Assembly: GCF_900114735.1 (NCBI RefSeq)
Contig: NZ_FOUA01000004.1
Span: 239,440-303,439 of the forward strand
Origin: Halopseudomonas bauzanensis
Lineage (GTDB): Bacteria > Pseudomonadota > Gammaproteobacteria > Pseudomonadales > Pseudomonadaceae
Reading direction: 5' to 3'
Length of the DNA: 64,000 bases
Each line of letters begins with the position of its first letter. Position 1 is the stretch's first letter. The notes beneath the pieces were generated by a model. The model worked only from the letters and a program-made list of their open reading frames with translations. It was not told the DNA's origin and searched no databases. Shown one piece after another: positions 1-8,707 of the stretch. A program made the position numbers and the translations under genes.

Positions 1-18
1 GTCCAGCGAACTTACTAA

Positions 19-1395
19 TCAGCGCACGCCGGAAGCCCTCAACGCAGCCGGTGTGAACTGGTTGTAGGTCGGAGGCGTACCGCCATACTGCGGGGCAGAG
101 TTTTCTTCGGTGTACATGCCCAGGGCGATATAGCGACCGGCCAGCAGATCGTACAGAGTTTCCAGGGTGTAACCCGGGATCTTGTGCTTGTAGTTGAAGG
201 CAATATGACCCTCACCTACGCGCCACAAAGTGCCACGACCGTCGTAGTGGTCCGCCAGGCCGATCTGCCAGGAGTCCTCGTCAACGAAGAAGTTACGCTG
301 CGCATAGATATGCCGCTGCCCCTGCTTCACGTCACCCTGAACTTCCCATACGCGGTGCAACTCGAAACGCGTATGCTCCGGATTCACGTGACCGGCCTTC
401 AATACATCACTGTATTTCAGATCGGGATCGGACAGCCTGCCGGAGTTATACGGCAAGTAGATTTCCTTCTTGCCGACCAACTTCCAGTTGTAGCGATCAG
501 GCGCACCGTTGTACATGGAGAAGTTATCCGATGTACGCATACCGTCCGATGCAGTACCCGGGCCGTCGTAGGCCACCTGCGGCGCACGGCGCACACGGCG
601 TTGACCGGCGTTGTATACCCAAGCCATACGTGGCTCTTTCAGCTGATCGAGACTATCGTGTACCAGCAGCACGTTACCGGCGAGTCGTGCCGGCGCATTC
701 ACCCGCTGCTTGAAGAACAGCAAAGTGTTAGGCATGGACGTCGCGTCGATATCGGGCATCAGGTTTGGATAGCCGACTTCTTCTTCCAGCTTGATCAGTG
801 TGTAAGAACCATTGGTCTGCGGCATGGCCTGCATGTACCAGCGATGCACGTTGAGACGGTAGCGCGTCATGTGGTTCCAGATGACTTCGGCGCCCGACTT
901 GGGAACCGGGAATACGAAGGAAGCACCGGGAGTGACGTTCTCGACACCATCTCCACCGTTGACCAGCTTGGCCTGGCCGGCAGTCCGCTTGACCTGATCA
1001 TAGAGCTCTTGCGGATAGCCAATGCTACGGTGAGTCTGATAAACCGGCATACGGAAAGTTTCTGGATAGCGCTCGAACATTGCTACCTGGCCCGGCGTCA
1101 GATTCTCCTTATATTGCTGGTAGTTCTGCGCAGTAATTACAAACTCAGGCTGTTCGCTCTTGTACGGGTTCTCCAGAAAATTGTTAGCTAAGTCCTGTCC
1201 CGCATTGGTAGGCAAACCGCCGGTCCACTCGGGAATGGTACCTGCCGCATTACCAGCCTTCTCCGCCCCGATGGGCGTCAAGGTGGTACCCAATTGATCG
1301 ATTTCAGACTGGGTAAGGTTTTGTGCCGCAATACTGGTGGCAATCAAGCTGAGGGCCAGACCGCAGGCACCGATTATTGTTTTCTGCATATGCAT
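19..1395 (-). CDS. DUF1329 family periplasmic/outer-membrane protein
   Basis: A 458-residue protein with a Sec signal peptide (hydrophobic stretch at about residues 6-22, cleavage likely near residue 24), so it is exported. The rest fits the DUF1329 family, whose members are thought to share a LolA-like fold and usually sit beside DUF1302 genes; the biochemical role is not established. The start is set by an AGGAG box six to seven bases before the ATG. Only 18 bases separate it from the upstream DUF1302 gene (ends 1414), so the two are almost certainly co-transcribed and may act together at the outer membrane, perhaps on a hydrophobic ligand (inference). No terminator is visible before the window edge. 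Confidence 0.88.
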   Translation of the reverse strand: MHMQKTIIGACGLALSLIATSIAAQNLTQSEIDQLGTTLTPIGAEKAGNAAGTIPEWTGGLPTNAGQDLANNFLENPYKSEQPEFVITAQNYQQYKENLTPGQVAMFERYPETFRMPVYQTHRSIGYPQELYDQVKRTAGQAKLVNGGDGVENVTPGASFVFPVPKSGAEVIWNHMTRYRLNVHRWYMQAMPQTNGSYTLIKLEEEVGYPNLMPDIDATSMPNTLLFFKQRVNAPARLAGNVLLVHDSLDQLKEPRMAWVYNAGQRRVRRAPQVAYDGPGTASDGMRTSDNFSMYNGAPDRYNWKLVGKKEIYLPYNSGRLSDPDLKYSDVLKAGHVNPEHTRFELHRVWEVQGDVKQGQRHIYAQRNFFVDEDSWQIGLADHYDGRGTLWRVGEGHIAFNYKHKIPGYTLETLYDLLAGRYIALGMYTEENSAPQYGGTPPTYNQFTPAALRASGVR

Positions 1396-1413
1396 TTTTT
1401 TCTCCTAGCCTGC

Positions 1414-3273
1414 TTAGAAACTTACGCCGAAGCTGACAGCGGCAAAATCGCGATCAACCAAGGTGTTGTACTTGCCATCAAAGAAGTTGGTGTAGCTGAG
1501 ACTGGCGTTGTACTTGTTGGCGTAGTCGGCATTCACCCCAACGCTGATCGACTTGGCGTTTTCGGTGAAGTTGGGGCTGTAACCCTCAACGTCATGTGAC
1601 CAGGCGATGTTCGGAGTTAAGTTGATACCGGCGATTACGTTGCTGTAATCCAGAGACGCGCGCAGACGATAGCCCCAAGAGAAGTCAGTGAAGAAGCCAT
1701 CGTTTTCACACCAGCTACCTGCTCTTGGAGAAGTGTCAGCTGCAGGGGGCGAGGGGTTGGAGGAACATTGCCCAGCTGTCACCCCACCTCCGTCAGTATC
1801 CTGCCATGGGCTTTGACCAAACAACGAATCGCGGCCAAATCGCGGGCCGTTGCCTCCAATACCGCCAATATGGTTGGCACCGACCTCACCGATTAACGCT
1901 AGGCGGCTGGCCCCAAAGATGCGATCAATAAAGTGCACCGCGCTCATGGAAGCTTGCCAGAAATCCTTGCGCTCGTACCCTTGAATGTAATCACCTGCTG
2001 CCCAAGGGCCGCCTCGGTGGGTGTTATCACCCGGCGCGACAAAGTCAGACAGCGCAGCACGGCTCATGTCACCACTGTTGATCTGGATAGGCATGTTCGG
2101 CCGGTAACTCAGCTCACCCGCTACCGAGACCCCACCGATGTCGGTCCCAAAACTCACACCATAAAGCCGGATATCTTCCGGGTGTTCAAAGAAGTAGCCT
2201 GCAAGCCCTTGAGCACCATCAATACCAGTAACAGCACCAGGGCCCGGGTCGCCTTTAATGTTTGAATACAACGGGTTACGGCTATGGTAGTTCATTGCAT
2301 AAAAGCCGAACTCGGTATTATTCAGCTCAGGAACGAACCAGCGGAATGCGACACCGAACTGGCCACTATCGCTCGCTTCTTTATCCTTTCTTGCTCTGAC
2401 GATATAGGAGGAATACGTTCCAAGGAGCGGGTGCTGGAACCCGTTTTCCAAAGTTGGATCTCCCTGTGGTAGATCCTGCCCGACCCAAATCAGACGGTCG
2501 TTACAACCACGCCCTACCACATCCGAACTGGAGAAGAACGTACCGCAGTTATCAGCAATGGTCCCATGCCACTTCAGCTGATAAAACGCCTCCATCGTCA
2601 GGTTTTCAGTCAAACCTTGTGACAGATACAACATCTCAACCGGCAGCAGGCCTTCCTTCAGCTCCGCCCCCGGGCGGCGGAAGGCGGATGCATCGATTGG
2701 GTTGATGGAGTTGATACCGTTCTGGATGAAGACGCCCTCACCCCAGCTGACTACCTGGCGACCGAGGCGAACGTTGCCGGGGTTATTGCCAATGGCGTAG
2801 TTGTGATAGACGAACGCATCCAGCAATTGAATACCGGCACCCTTTTGCAGGGGATGACGACCTGAGTCATCGATATCATAGAAGTCCTGGCTGCCGTCTT
2901 TGGTTTCGAAATCGTACCAGTAGTTGCCCCGGATGAAGGCGCCGGAGTTACCGTAGCGCAGTTCCAGATCGTGGGAGCCTTTGAAAATCTTGGAAAACAC
3001 GTCCCCCTTCTCATAATTCAGACGTCCGTCGTCCGATGTCCGTGCTGCAGCCTCACCACCCTGGTTTACGCCATTAATTTCGGTAAGCGTATGGATGAAG
3101 CGCTTGTCCGGATCGGACATCGACATGCTGGCCCCGATGGAAAGCTGTGAGTCAAACTGCGCTTCCACCTCACCGATATTGAAAGTGACTGCATTTGCCG
3201 AGCCTGTAACACTTGCGAGCCCGATTGCCAGGGGCAATGCGGCCAACGCCCAAGCATGCTTTGTTTTTGTCAT
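1414..3273 (-). CDS. DUF1302 family outer-membrane protein (copy 1)
   Basis: A 619-residue protein with a signal peptide (cleavage after the SANA motif near residue 28) and a C-terminus ending in SFGVSF. A terminal Phe with alternating hydrophobic residues is the usual outer-membrane beta-barrel signal. The family is DUF1302, predicted barrel-like and of unsettled function. GGAG lies a few bases upstream of the ATG. It is a clear paralogue of the DUF1302 gene at 4646-6445: both share the FKGSHDLELRYG, RRPGAE and NPNIAWSHDV-type segments, while the middle and the late cysteine-containing loop differ. It leads a two-gene operon with the DUF1329 gene and is divergent from the AraC-type regulator at 3537, its likely controller. 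Confidence 0.9.
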   Translation of the reverse strand: MTKTKHAWALAALPLAIGLASVTGSANAVTFNIGEVEAQFDSQLSIGASMSMSDPDKRFIHTLTEINGVNQGGEAAARTSDDGRLNYEKGDVFSKIFKGSHDLELRYGNSGAFIRGNYWYDFETKDGSQDFYDIDDSGRHPLQKGAGIQLLDAFVYHNYAIGNNPGNVRLGRQVVSWGEGVFIQNGINSINPIDASAFRRPGAELKEGLLPVEMLYLSQGLTENLTMEAFYQLKWHGTIADNCGTFFSSSDVVGRGCNDRLIWVGQDLPQGDPTLENGFQHPLLGTYSSYIVRARKDKEASDSGQFGVAFRWFVPELNNTEFGFYAMNYHSRNPLYSNIKGDPGPGAVTGIDGAQGLAGYFFEHPEDIRLYGVSFGTDIGGVSVAGELSYRPNMPIQINSGDMSRAALSDFVAPGDNTHRGGPWAAGDYIQGYERKDFWQASMSAVHFIDRIFGASRLALIGEVGANHIGGIGGNGPRFGRDSLFGQSPWQDTDGGGVTAGQCSSNPSPPAADTSPRAGSWCENDGFFTDFSWGYRLRASLDYSNVIAGINLTPNIAWSHDVEGYSPNFTENAKSISVGVNADYANKYNASLSYTNFFDGKYNTLVDRDFAAVSFGVSF

Positions 3274-3398
3274 TGTGCTGCTCCGTTAGATTGGATCCAT
3301 ACCAACAGGCCTTCGCAGGGCCCGAGGGTCGGTATCAAGTCTGTCACGGCCCGCTGGGCGGATTTGTCTGATTCGGACCAATACCTTGGCCCAACGGG

Positions 3399-3417
3399 AC
3401 ATTCAGCGCATGAATGT
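3399..3417. promoter_or_regulatory. Inverted repeat in the DUF1302/araC divergent promoter region
   Basis: ACATTCA and TGAATGT form a perfect 7-base inverted repeat with a 5-base spacer, between the DUF1302 start (3273) and the AraC-family start (3537). The same TGAATG/CATTCA half-sites recur in front of the second DUF1302 gene at 6508-6523, in the opposite order. That recurrence suggests a shared operator, but which protein binds is unknown. Confidence 0.35.
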
Positions 3418-3490
3418 GATCAATTTACAGAACGGAATGGTCTGTTGTTTTTTTTTGCACAATCGATGGTATTGCTCTATGTTATGTCTC

Positions 3491-3506
3491 AACGATAGAA
3501 ATCGTT
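3491..3506. promoter_or_regulatory. Inverted repeat just upstream of the AraC-type gene
   Basis: AACGAT and ATCGTT flank a 4-base spacer about 30 bases before the regulator start codon. The position would suit autoregulation, but a 6-base palindrome can arise by chance. No convincing -35/-10 pair was found around it. Confidence 0.2.
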
Positions 3507-3536
3507 ACAAAATAAAAACAACAAAGAGAATCGGGC

Positions 3537-4589
3537 ATGAACCAGATCCATCCTCCCCTTCCCTGTGCACGACTGCAGGAACGAGCATTGTGGGCGAAAG
3601 GTATTGTCCAGGCATTAGTCCCCTACGGCAGACAGGCACGTGAGCTGCCGGAGGATCTCCGTCAATACAACGCACCAGATGACATGAGCCTGGCTCATAT
3701 CAGCCAGACCGACATGAACCGGCTATGGCACGCCGCCGCCACCCTCAGCCGAGATGATTGCTTCGCCCTGCGTATGGGGCAAGCGTTCTCCAGTCCCACC
3801 TCCCAATTGCTGGCCCTTGCCAGTCGCTCCAGTGAGACGGCCAGCGCGGCTGTGCAGCGCCTGGTGCGTTTTATTCAAGTGTTCAGCACGCAGGTGCAGC
3901 TGTATTCGGTGGAAGATGAGTATCATCTGACTGTGTATTTTGAACCCAAGGGAGCTGCGCACCCGTTGCAGTTAGAGGCGCTGGTGTCGCGCTGCGTGGC
4001 AACCTGGAGAGAATTGGACACCGGGAACCTGCCGCTGATCATGGAGGTGCGTTTGGGCGATGAGATGGATAAGCGACGCGACGAATGTGAACACATCCTC
4101 GGCACCCGAGTCCGCCTGGGATGCAAGCGAATCGCTGTGCGCCTCAACCGTCGCGCTCTGCAGGTACCACTGCCGAGCCGCGATGCTTTTCTGCTGAAAC
4201 GCCTGGATGCGTCTCTGGCGGACATGGTCGAAGACCTGCCCAATGTGGATTTCGCCGAGCAGGTAAAACAGCGCATCCGGGTCCTGCTGTCTGAACGGGA
4301 GGTATCCGAAGATCTGGTGGCCACGCCCTTCAACGTCAGCCCGCGACATCTGCGCCGCAAGCTCAGTGAGTCCTGCACAACTTATGAGAAGCTGCTGGAT
4401 GAGGTGCGCATGGAGCTGGCTATCAAGTTGATCCAGGAACACCGCCTCAATCTCGGGCGCATCGCCTTCGAACTCGGCTTTCTCGATCCCAGCAGTTTCA
4501 CCCGTGCCTTCCGCCGCTGGACCGGCATGAGTCCAACCGCCTTCCGCGAGCAGGGCCTTGGCAAATCCGAAAGCTCGGTACTTGTGTAA
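3537..4589 (+). CDS. AraC family transcriptional regulator
   Basis: A 350-residue DNA-binding regulator. The C-terminal third (about residues 245-340) carries the two helix-turn-helix motifs of the AraC/XylS family, including the signature around AFELGFLDPSSFTRAFRRW and the following G-MSPTAFR. The N-terminal about 200 residues fit the arabinose-binding-like sensor domain common in Pseudomonas regulators of lipid or secondary-substrate genes. It lies between two DUF1302 genes, divergent from one and convergent with the other, so it probably senses the ligand this cluster handles (inference). The ligand cannot be deduced. An AAAGAGA box precedes the ATG. Confidence 0.9.
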   Translation: MNQIHPPLPCARLQERALWAKGIVQALVPYGRQARELPEDLRQYNAPDDMSLAHISQTDMNRLWHAAATLSRDDCFALRMGQAFSSPTSQLLALASRSSETASAAVQRLVRFIQVFSTQVQLYSVEDEYHLTVYFEPKGAAHPLQLEALVSRCVATWRELDTGNLPLIMEVRLGDEMDKRRDECEHILGTRVRLGCKRIAVRLNRRALQVPLPSRDAFLLKRLDASLADMVEDLPNVDFAEQVKQRIRVLLSEREVSEDLVATPFNVSPRHLRRKLSESCTTYEKLLDEVRMELAIKLIQEHRLNLGRIAFELGFLDPSSFTRAFRRWTGMSPTAFREQGLGKSESSVLV

Positions 4590-4613
4590 AAAAGAGGGCC
4601 CCACAGGGCCCTC
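4588..4613 (-). terminator. Rho-independent terminator of the second DUF1302 gene
   Basis: GAGGGCCC and GGGCCCTC form an 8-bp stem with a 4-base loop. On the minus strand it is followed by six T residues, so it ends the 4646-6445 transcript. It overlaps the regulator stop codon and may also slow convergent plus-strand transcripts. Confidence 0.85.
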
Positions 4614-4645
4614 AAGCCAGATCGCTGCTGCGATCATCCAATGCT

Positions 4646-6445
4646 TCAGAAACTCACACCGAAACTCAACGCAGCAAAATCCCGGTCTGTCATTACGTTA
4701 TATTTACCATCAAAGAAGTTGGTATAGCTGATGCTTGCCTGATAGCGGTTCGCGTAATCGGCATTCAGGCCGATGCTCACCGACTTGGCGTCTTCAATGA
4801 AGTTGGGCCCATAACCGTTCACGTCGTGGGACCATGCGATGTTCGGGCTCAGGTTGATACCGGCGATCACGTTGCTGTAATCCAGTCCTGCCCGCACACG
4901 ATAGCCCCAAGAAGAGCGCGTCACATAGCCTTCATTCTCACACCAGCGGGCATTTTCCGGACGCTGGCCGTAGCATATGCCATCGATGGCCGGGCCCTGC
5001 CCGAACAACGGGTCACGGCCATAGCGAGTACTGCCCGGCCCGCTCTCCAGCCCGCCGATGTAGTTGAAGCCCACTTCGCCTGCCAGACTCAGGCGATTGG
5101 CGCCTAGTACCCGGTCGATCAGATGCACGACCGATACCTGCGCCTGCCACAGCTCCTTGCGACGGTATCCATTGATTTCATCCAACGGCTGCAATGTCAC
5201 TACCTCACCGTTATATACCGGCGTAGGGTAGAGATAACCAAGCACCCCGGCGGGGATGGCGGTCAAGCTCAGGTCGGAGGTATTGATCTGCAGATTGTAA
5301 TTGGGCCGGTAGCTGATTTCCCCGGCTACCGTCGAGCCAGCGACGCTGGTCTGAAAGCTCAGCCCATACAGCTGGATATCTTCCGGATACTCCAGCAAGT
5401 AGCCCGCCGGCCCGCTGACACCGTTGATCCCCGGCACTCCCGGTATCACAGTGTCGTGTCCCCTGACCACTGAGAACGCCGGCACCCGGCTGTGGTAATT
5501 CATGGCGTATAGCCCAAACTCGGTATCATGCAGCTCAGGTACGAACCAGCGCAGGGCAATACCATACTGACCACTGTCGCTCGCCTCGCGGTCCTTGTCA
5601 TAGCGAACGTTGTAGTCCGTGGTCAGGTTGGTTGGCGGATACAGGATCGACGGCATACTACCCTGCGGATTGTCCACCCCAACGCCAAGCCGGTCGTTAC
5701 AGCCCTTGGCCAGGGTATCGCTGGTGGAGAAAAAGGTGCCGCAGTTGTCCACCACGCTCGGCGCCCATTTCAACTGATAGAAGAGCTCCATCGTCAGGTT
5801 CTGCGTCAAACCCTGGGAAAGGTAAAGCATCTCGACCGGAATCAACCCCTCCTTGACTTCCGCACCCGGCCGGCGGAAGGCGGACACGTCGATCGGGTTG
5901 ATGGTATTGAGTGAGTTGCCAATAAACAGGCTCTCTCCCCAGCTCACAACCTGACGACCGAGCCGGATGTTTCCGGGATTATTGCCGATGAAATAGTTGT
6001 GGTACACAAAGGCGTCCATCAGCGCGATGCCAGAGCCCTTCTGCAGCGGATCGCGACCACGGTCACTAATATCGTAGAAGCGCTGGCCGCCGTCCTTGGT
6101 CTCGAAGTCGTACCAGTATTTGCCGCGGAAGAAGGCACCCGAATCGCCGTAACGCAATTCCAGATCGTGGGAACCCTTGAAGATCTTCGAGAAGGCATCG
6201 CCCTTGTCGAAGTTCAAGCGTCCATCGTCGGTGGTTTTGGCCGCCGCTCTGCCGCCGTTGTACGGATCAATGAAATCCGCATCAGGGTTGGCAGTAGCCC
6301 AACTGGCACCGATGGACAACTCGCTGTCGAATTGCCCATCCAGATTCCCCCAGGTAAAAGACGCGGCCTGGGCCAATGGTGTGAAAGCAAGGCCGATTGC
6401 CAGAGGCAGGAGCGCCAGCGGCCGTGGATTGTCTATTTTTGTCAT
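4646..6445 (-). CDS. DUF1302 family outer-membrane protein (copy 2)
   Basis: A 599-residue paralogue of the 1414-3273 product: exported (signal peptide ending LAQA near residue 27) with the same C-terminal SFGVSF barrel signature. The open frame extends 15 codons further upstream, but the start at 6445 matches the MTK start of its paralogue, puts the signal peptide at the N-terminus, and is preferred. Unlike copy 1 it has no adjacent DUF1329 gene. The promoter region holds the 16-base inverted repeat at 6508-6523. A strong terminator follows at 4588-4613, so it is probably monocistronic. Function is unknown beyond the family; the neighbouring AraC-type gene is the obvious regulator candidate. 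Confidence 0.88.
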   Translation of the reverse strand: MTKIDNPRPLALLPLAIGLAFTPLAQAASFTWGNLDGQFDSELSIGASWATANPDADFIDPYNGGRAAAKTTDDGRLNFDKGDAFSKIFKGSHDLELRYGDSGAFFRGKYWYDFETKDGGQRFYDISDRGRDPLQKGSGIALMDAFVYHNYFIGNNPGNIRLGRQVVSWGESLFIGNSLNTINPIDVSAFRRPGAEVKEGLIPVEMLYLSQGLTQNLTMELFYQLKWAPSVVDNCGTFFSTSDTLAKGCNDRLGVGVDNPQGSMPSILYPPTNLTTDYNVRYDKDREASDSGQYGIALRWFVPELHDTEFGLYAMNYHSRVPAFSVVRGHDTVIPGVPGINGVSGPAGYLLEYPEDIQLYGLSFQTSVAGSTVAGEISYRPNYNLQINTSDLSLTAIPAGVLGYLYPTPVYNGEVVTLQPLDEINGYRRKELWQAQVSVVHLIDRVLGANRLSLAGEVGFNYIGGLESGPGSTRYGRDPLFGQGPAIDGICYGQRPENARWCENEGYVTRSSWGYRVRAGLDYSNVIAGINLSPNIAWSHDVNGYGPNFIEDAKSVSIGLNADYANRYQASISYTNFFDGKYNVMTDRDFAALSFGVSF

Positions 6446-6507
6446 TGTTCTAATCCCTTGTGTTGATCCACAGGCTCCAACAGGAGTCAATTAGAGACTA
6501 GCACCAC

Positions 6508-6523
6508 ATGAATGAACATTCAT
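6508..6523. promoter_or_regulatory. Perfect inverted repeat upstream of DUF1302 copy 2
   Basis: ATGAATG-AA-CATTCAT is a perfect 7+7 base palindrome 63 bases before the chosen start of the DUF1302 gene. It resembles operators of dimeric repressors such as the TetR family, and its half-sites match those of the repeat at 3399-3417. Binding is inferred only from symmetry and recurrence. Confidence 0.4.
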
Positions 6524-6553
6524 TTTATTTTTTGTCTATGGATCGCAGAAACC

Positions 6554-6582
6554 AAAAACCGGAGCATGAAGCTCCGGTTTTT
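6554..6582 (-). terminator. Rho-independent terminator of the sugar operon
   Basis: A 7-bp stem CCGGAGC/GCTCCGG with a 5-base loop and runs of five T on both strands, 24 bases after the wbpM-like stop codon on the minus strand. It ends the galU-to-wbpM transcript. Confidence 0.9.
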
Positions 6583-6605
6583 AAGAACACGCCGCTGATA
6601 GCCCT

Positions 6606-8606
6606 TCAGCTACCCAGTTTCAAATGTTGTTCATACAGCAGATCAACAATACCGTTACTCGGTGCATAGCCCTGTACTGTGGATAGCAGTGTTTCGCGCA
6701 CCAGGTTGTAATTGTCATCCCGTACCGCCTGGCGCAGGGTATCGAGAATCGGCAGCAACTGGTTCCACGGTATGTAGATCTCATTGGCCCGGTGGATCTT
6801 GCTGTGTGCGGTCGCCTCCGGGTTGTCGCCGATCAGCAGTTCCTCATACAGCTTCTCACCCGGCCGCAGTCCGCTGAAGGTCACCGCGATATCGCCCGAA
6901 GGATTGATCTCATCGCGCACTGTCAGGCCCGACAGCATGATCATCTTGCGCGCCAGATCGACAATGGTCACCGGCTCGCCCATATCCAGCACGAACACAT
7001 CACCACCCTGCCCCATGGCACCCGCCTGGATTACCAACTGCGCGGCTTCGGGAATGGTCATGAAGTAACGGGTGATATCCGGGTGGGTCACGGTCACCGG
7101 GCCGCCACGGCGGATCTGCTCGCGAAAGCGTGGAATCACCGAGCCGGACGAGCCCAGCACGTTACCGAACCGAACCATGGTGAAACGTGTACGGTTCACC
7201 TGACTGACCTGCGCCTCCTCGCCCCACAGGCGCGGTGCCTGCTCGGCACTCAGCGCCTGCAATACCAGCTCCGCCAGACGCTTGGTGGAGCCCATCACGT
7301 TGGTCGGGCGCACAGCCTTGTCAGTGGAGATAAGGACGAAGTTTTCCACCCGGCACTTGATCGCCGCCTGCGCGGTATTCAGAGTGCCGAACACGTTGTT
7401 CATGATGCCTTCGGCAATATTGTGCTCCACCATCGGCACATGCTTGTAGGCTGCGGCGTGGTAGATAGTATTGATCTTCCAGGCACCGATCACATCCCGC
7501 AACCGACTGAAGTTGCGGATCGACCCCATGATCGGCACCAGCTGGATGTCCAGCTTGCGGCTGCGAATCCAACCCTCCAGCTCGCCATGGATCGCATACA
7601 GCGCATATTCGCTGTGCTCGAACAACACCAGCGTGGTTGGCTCCGACTGGACAATCTGGCGGCACAGTTCACTACCGATCGAGCCACCCGCGCCAGTGAC
7701 CATCACCGCCTGACCCTTGATGCAACGCTGGAACAGCGATGGGTCCGGCGGCACTGGATCGCGCCCCAGCAGATCGGCGATGTCTACCTCCTGCAGGTCA
7801 TCCACTTTCACCTTGCCGCAGGCCAGGTCCATGATCCCCGGTATGGTACGCACATGCAGACCATGGCCCTGCAGCTTGGCCAGAATCTCCTGGCGCCGCG
7901 ACCGGGTCGCCGACGGCAGAGCCAGCAGCATTTCCGCCGCGCCGGTTGCGGTGATCATGCTGCCTACCTCTTCTCCGGAATACACCGGCAGGCCAGCAAT
8001 AGTCCGGCCGACCAGCTTGGGATCGTCATCCACGAAAGCCACCGCCTTGTACATCCGCCCCACCTTCAGCGAAGCCAGCAACTGAGTACCCGCAGCACCT
8101 GCGCCATAAATAGCCACCGGCTGCCCAGCTATCTCGCCATCGCGGGAGCGGATGCTTGGCAGACCAGCGGTCAGCCAATCCCCCATGAAGTATTCCCGAG
8201 CCAGCAGACGCAACCCACCGATGAAGATCAGGCTCAGTGCCCAATAGGAGAAATACACCGAACGGGGGAACAGCACGTCCCAGCCCAGGTCCTTGGCCAC
8301 CAGCAGGGTGAAAGCAAACGCCAGGAAGCCCAGGGTGACCGCCTTGGCGATGCAATAAAGCGCAACGTTACCGAAATGCCGCATGACGGCGCGATACATG
8401 CCCATGCGCACATAGAGCGGCAAGGCCAGCAGCGGCGCGAGCACGAATAGCAATCCTTGGCCATTCTCCGGCCAGAGCCAACCCTCATCACCCAGCCGCA
8501 GAAATAGCGCCAGCCAGAGGGCCAGTGACAACAGAAGCACATCAGCCACGATCTGAATGGAGCGTTTCTGGTTATGGTTGAGTTCAATCAGTCGTTCTTT
8601 CAACAC
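6606..8606 (-). CDS. wbpM: WbpM/CapD-type UDP-sugar 4,6-dehydratase (membrane-anchored)
   Basis: A 666-residue protein with about four N-terminal membrane segments (residues 15-125), a first nucleotide-binding region with YGAGAAGTQ, and a second Rossmann SDR domain starting at TGAGGSIGSE. The Ser-Asp region ISTDKAVRPTN and the MGSTKR motif match the Ser-Met-Lys active site of WbpM rather than the usual Ser-Tyr-Lys. Family members remove water from UDP-GlcNAc to start QuiNAc, FucNAc or bacillosamine synthesis for O-antigen and glycoprotein glycans. The start codon is GTG. It is the last gene of the galU operon and is followed by a terminator. The symbol is by family; the substrate is not proven. 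Confidence 0.9.
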   Translation of the reverse strand: MLKERLIELNHNQKRSIQIVADVLLLSLALWLALFLRLGDEGWLWPENGQGLLFVLAPLLALPLYVRMGMYRAVMRHFGNVALYCIAKAVTLGFLAFAFTLLVAKDLGWDVLFPRSVYFSYWALSLIFIGGLRLLAREYFMGDWLTAGLPSIRSRDGEIAGQPVAIYGAGAAGTQLLASLKVGRMYKAVAFVDDDPKLVGRTIAGLPVYSGEEVGSMITATGAAEMLLALPSATRSRRQEILAKLQGHGLHVRTIPGIMDLACGKVKVDDLQEVDIADLLGRDPVPPDPSLFQRCIKGQAVMVTGAGGSIGSELCRQIVQSEPTTLVLFEHSEYALYAIHGELEGWIRSRKLDIQLVPIMGSIRNFSRLRDVIGAWKINTIYHAAAYKHVPMVEHNIAEGIMNNVFGTLNTAQAAIKCRVENFVLISTDKAVRPTNVMGSTKRLAELVLQALSAEQAPRLWGEEAQVSQVNRTRFTMVRFGNVLGSSGSVIPRFREQIRRGGPVTVTHPDITRYFMTIPEAAQLVIQAGAMGQGGDVFVLDMGEPVTIVDLARKMIMLSGLTVRDEINPSGDIAVTFSGLRPGEKLYEELLIGDNPEATAHSKIHRANEIYIPWNQLLPILDTLRQAVRDDNYNLVRETLLSTVQGYAPSNGIVDLLYEQHLKLGS

Positions 8607-8707
8607 AGGAGAAGGCCTCTGTTTTTGGGAAGCAGTACGCCGGGCGCGGCCGCACGGCGCAACCTGCCACAGATGCGACAGCTAATGTAACAGAATGTTC
8701 CGATCAA

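Noticed and set aside
3440..3490. A sigma70 promoter for the AraC-type gene (TTGCAC-N17-TATGTT)
   Set aside because: Only three of six and four of six bases match, which is no better than chance in an AT-rich stretch.
6792..8450. Long open frame on the plus strand opposite wbpM
   Set aside because: It is the antisense shadow of a high-GC gene. The protein has no recognisable domain, while the minus strand encodes a full dehydratase with its motifs.
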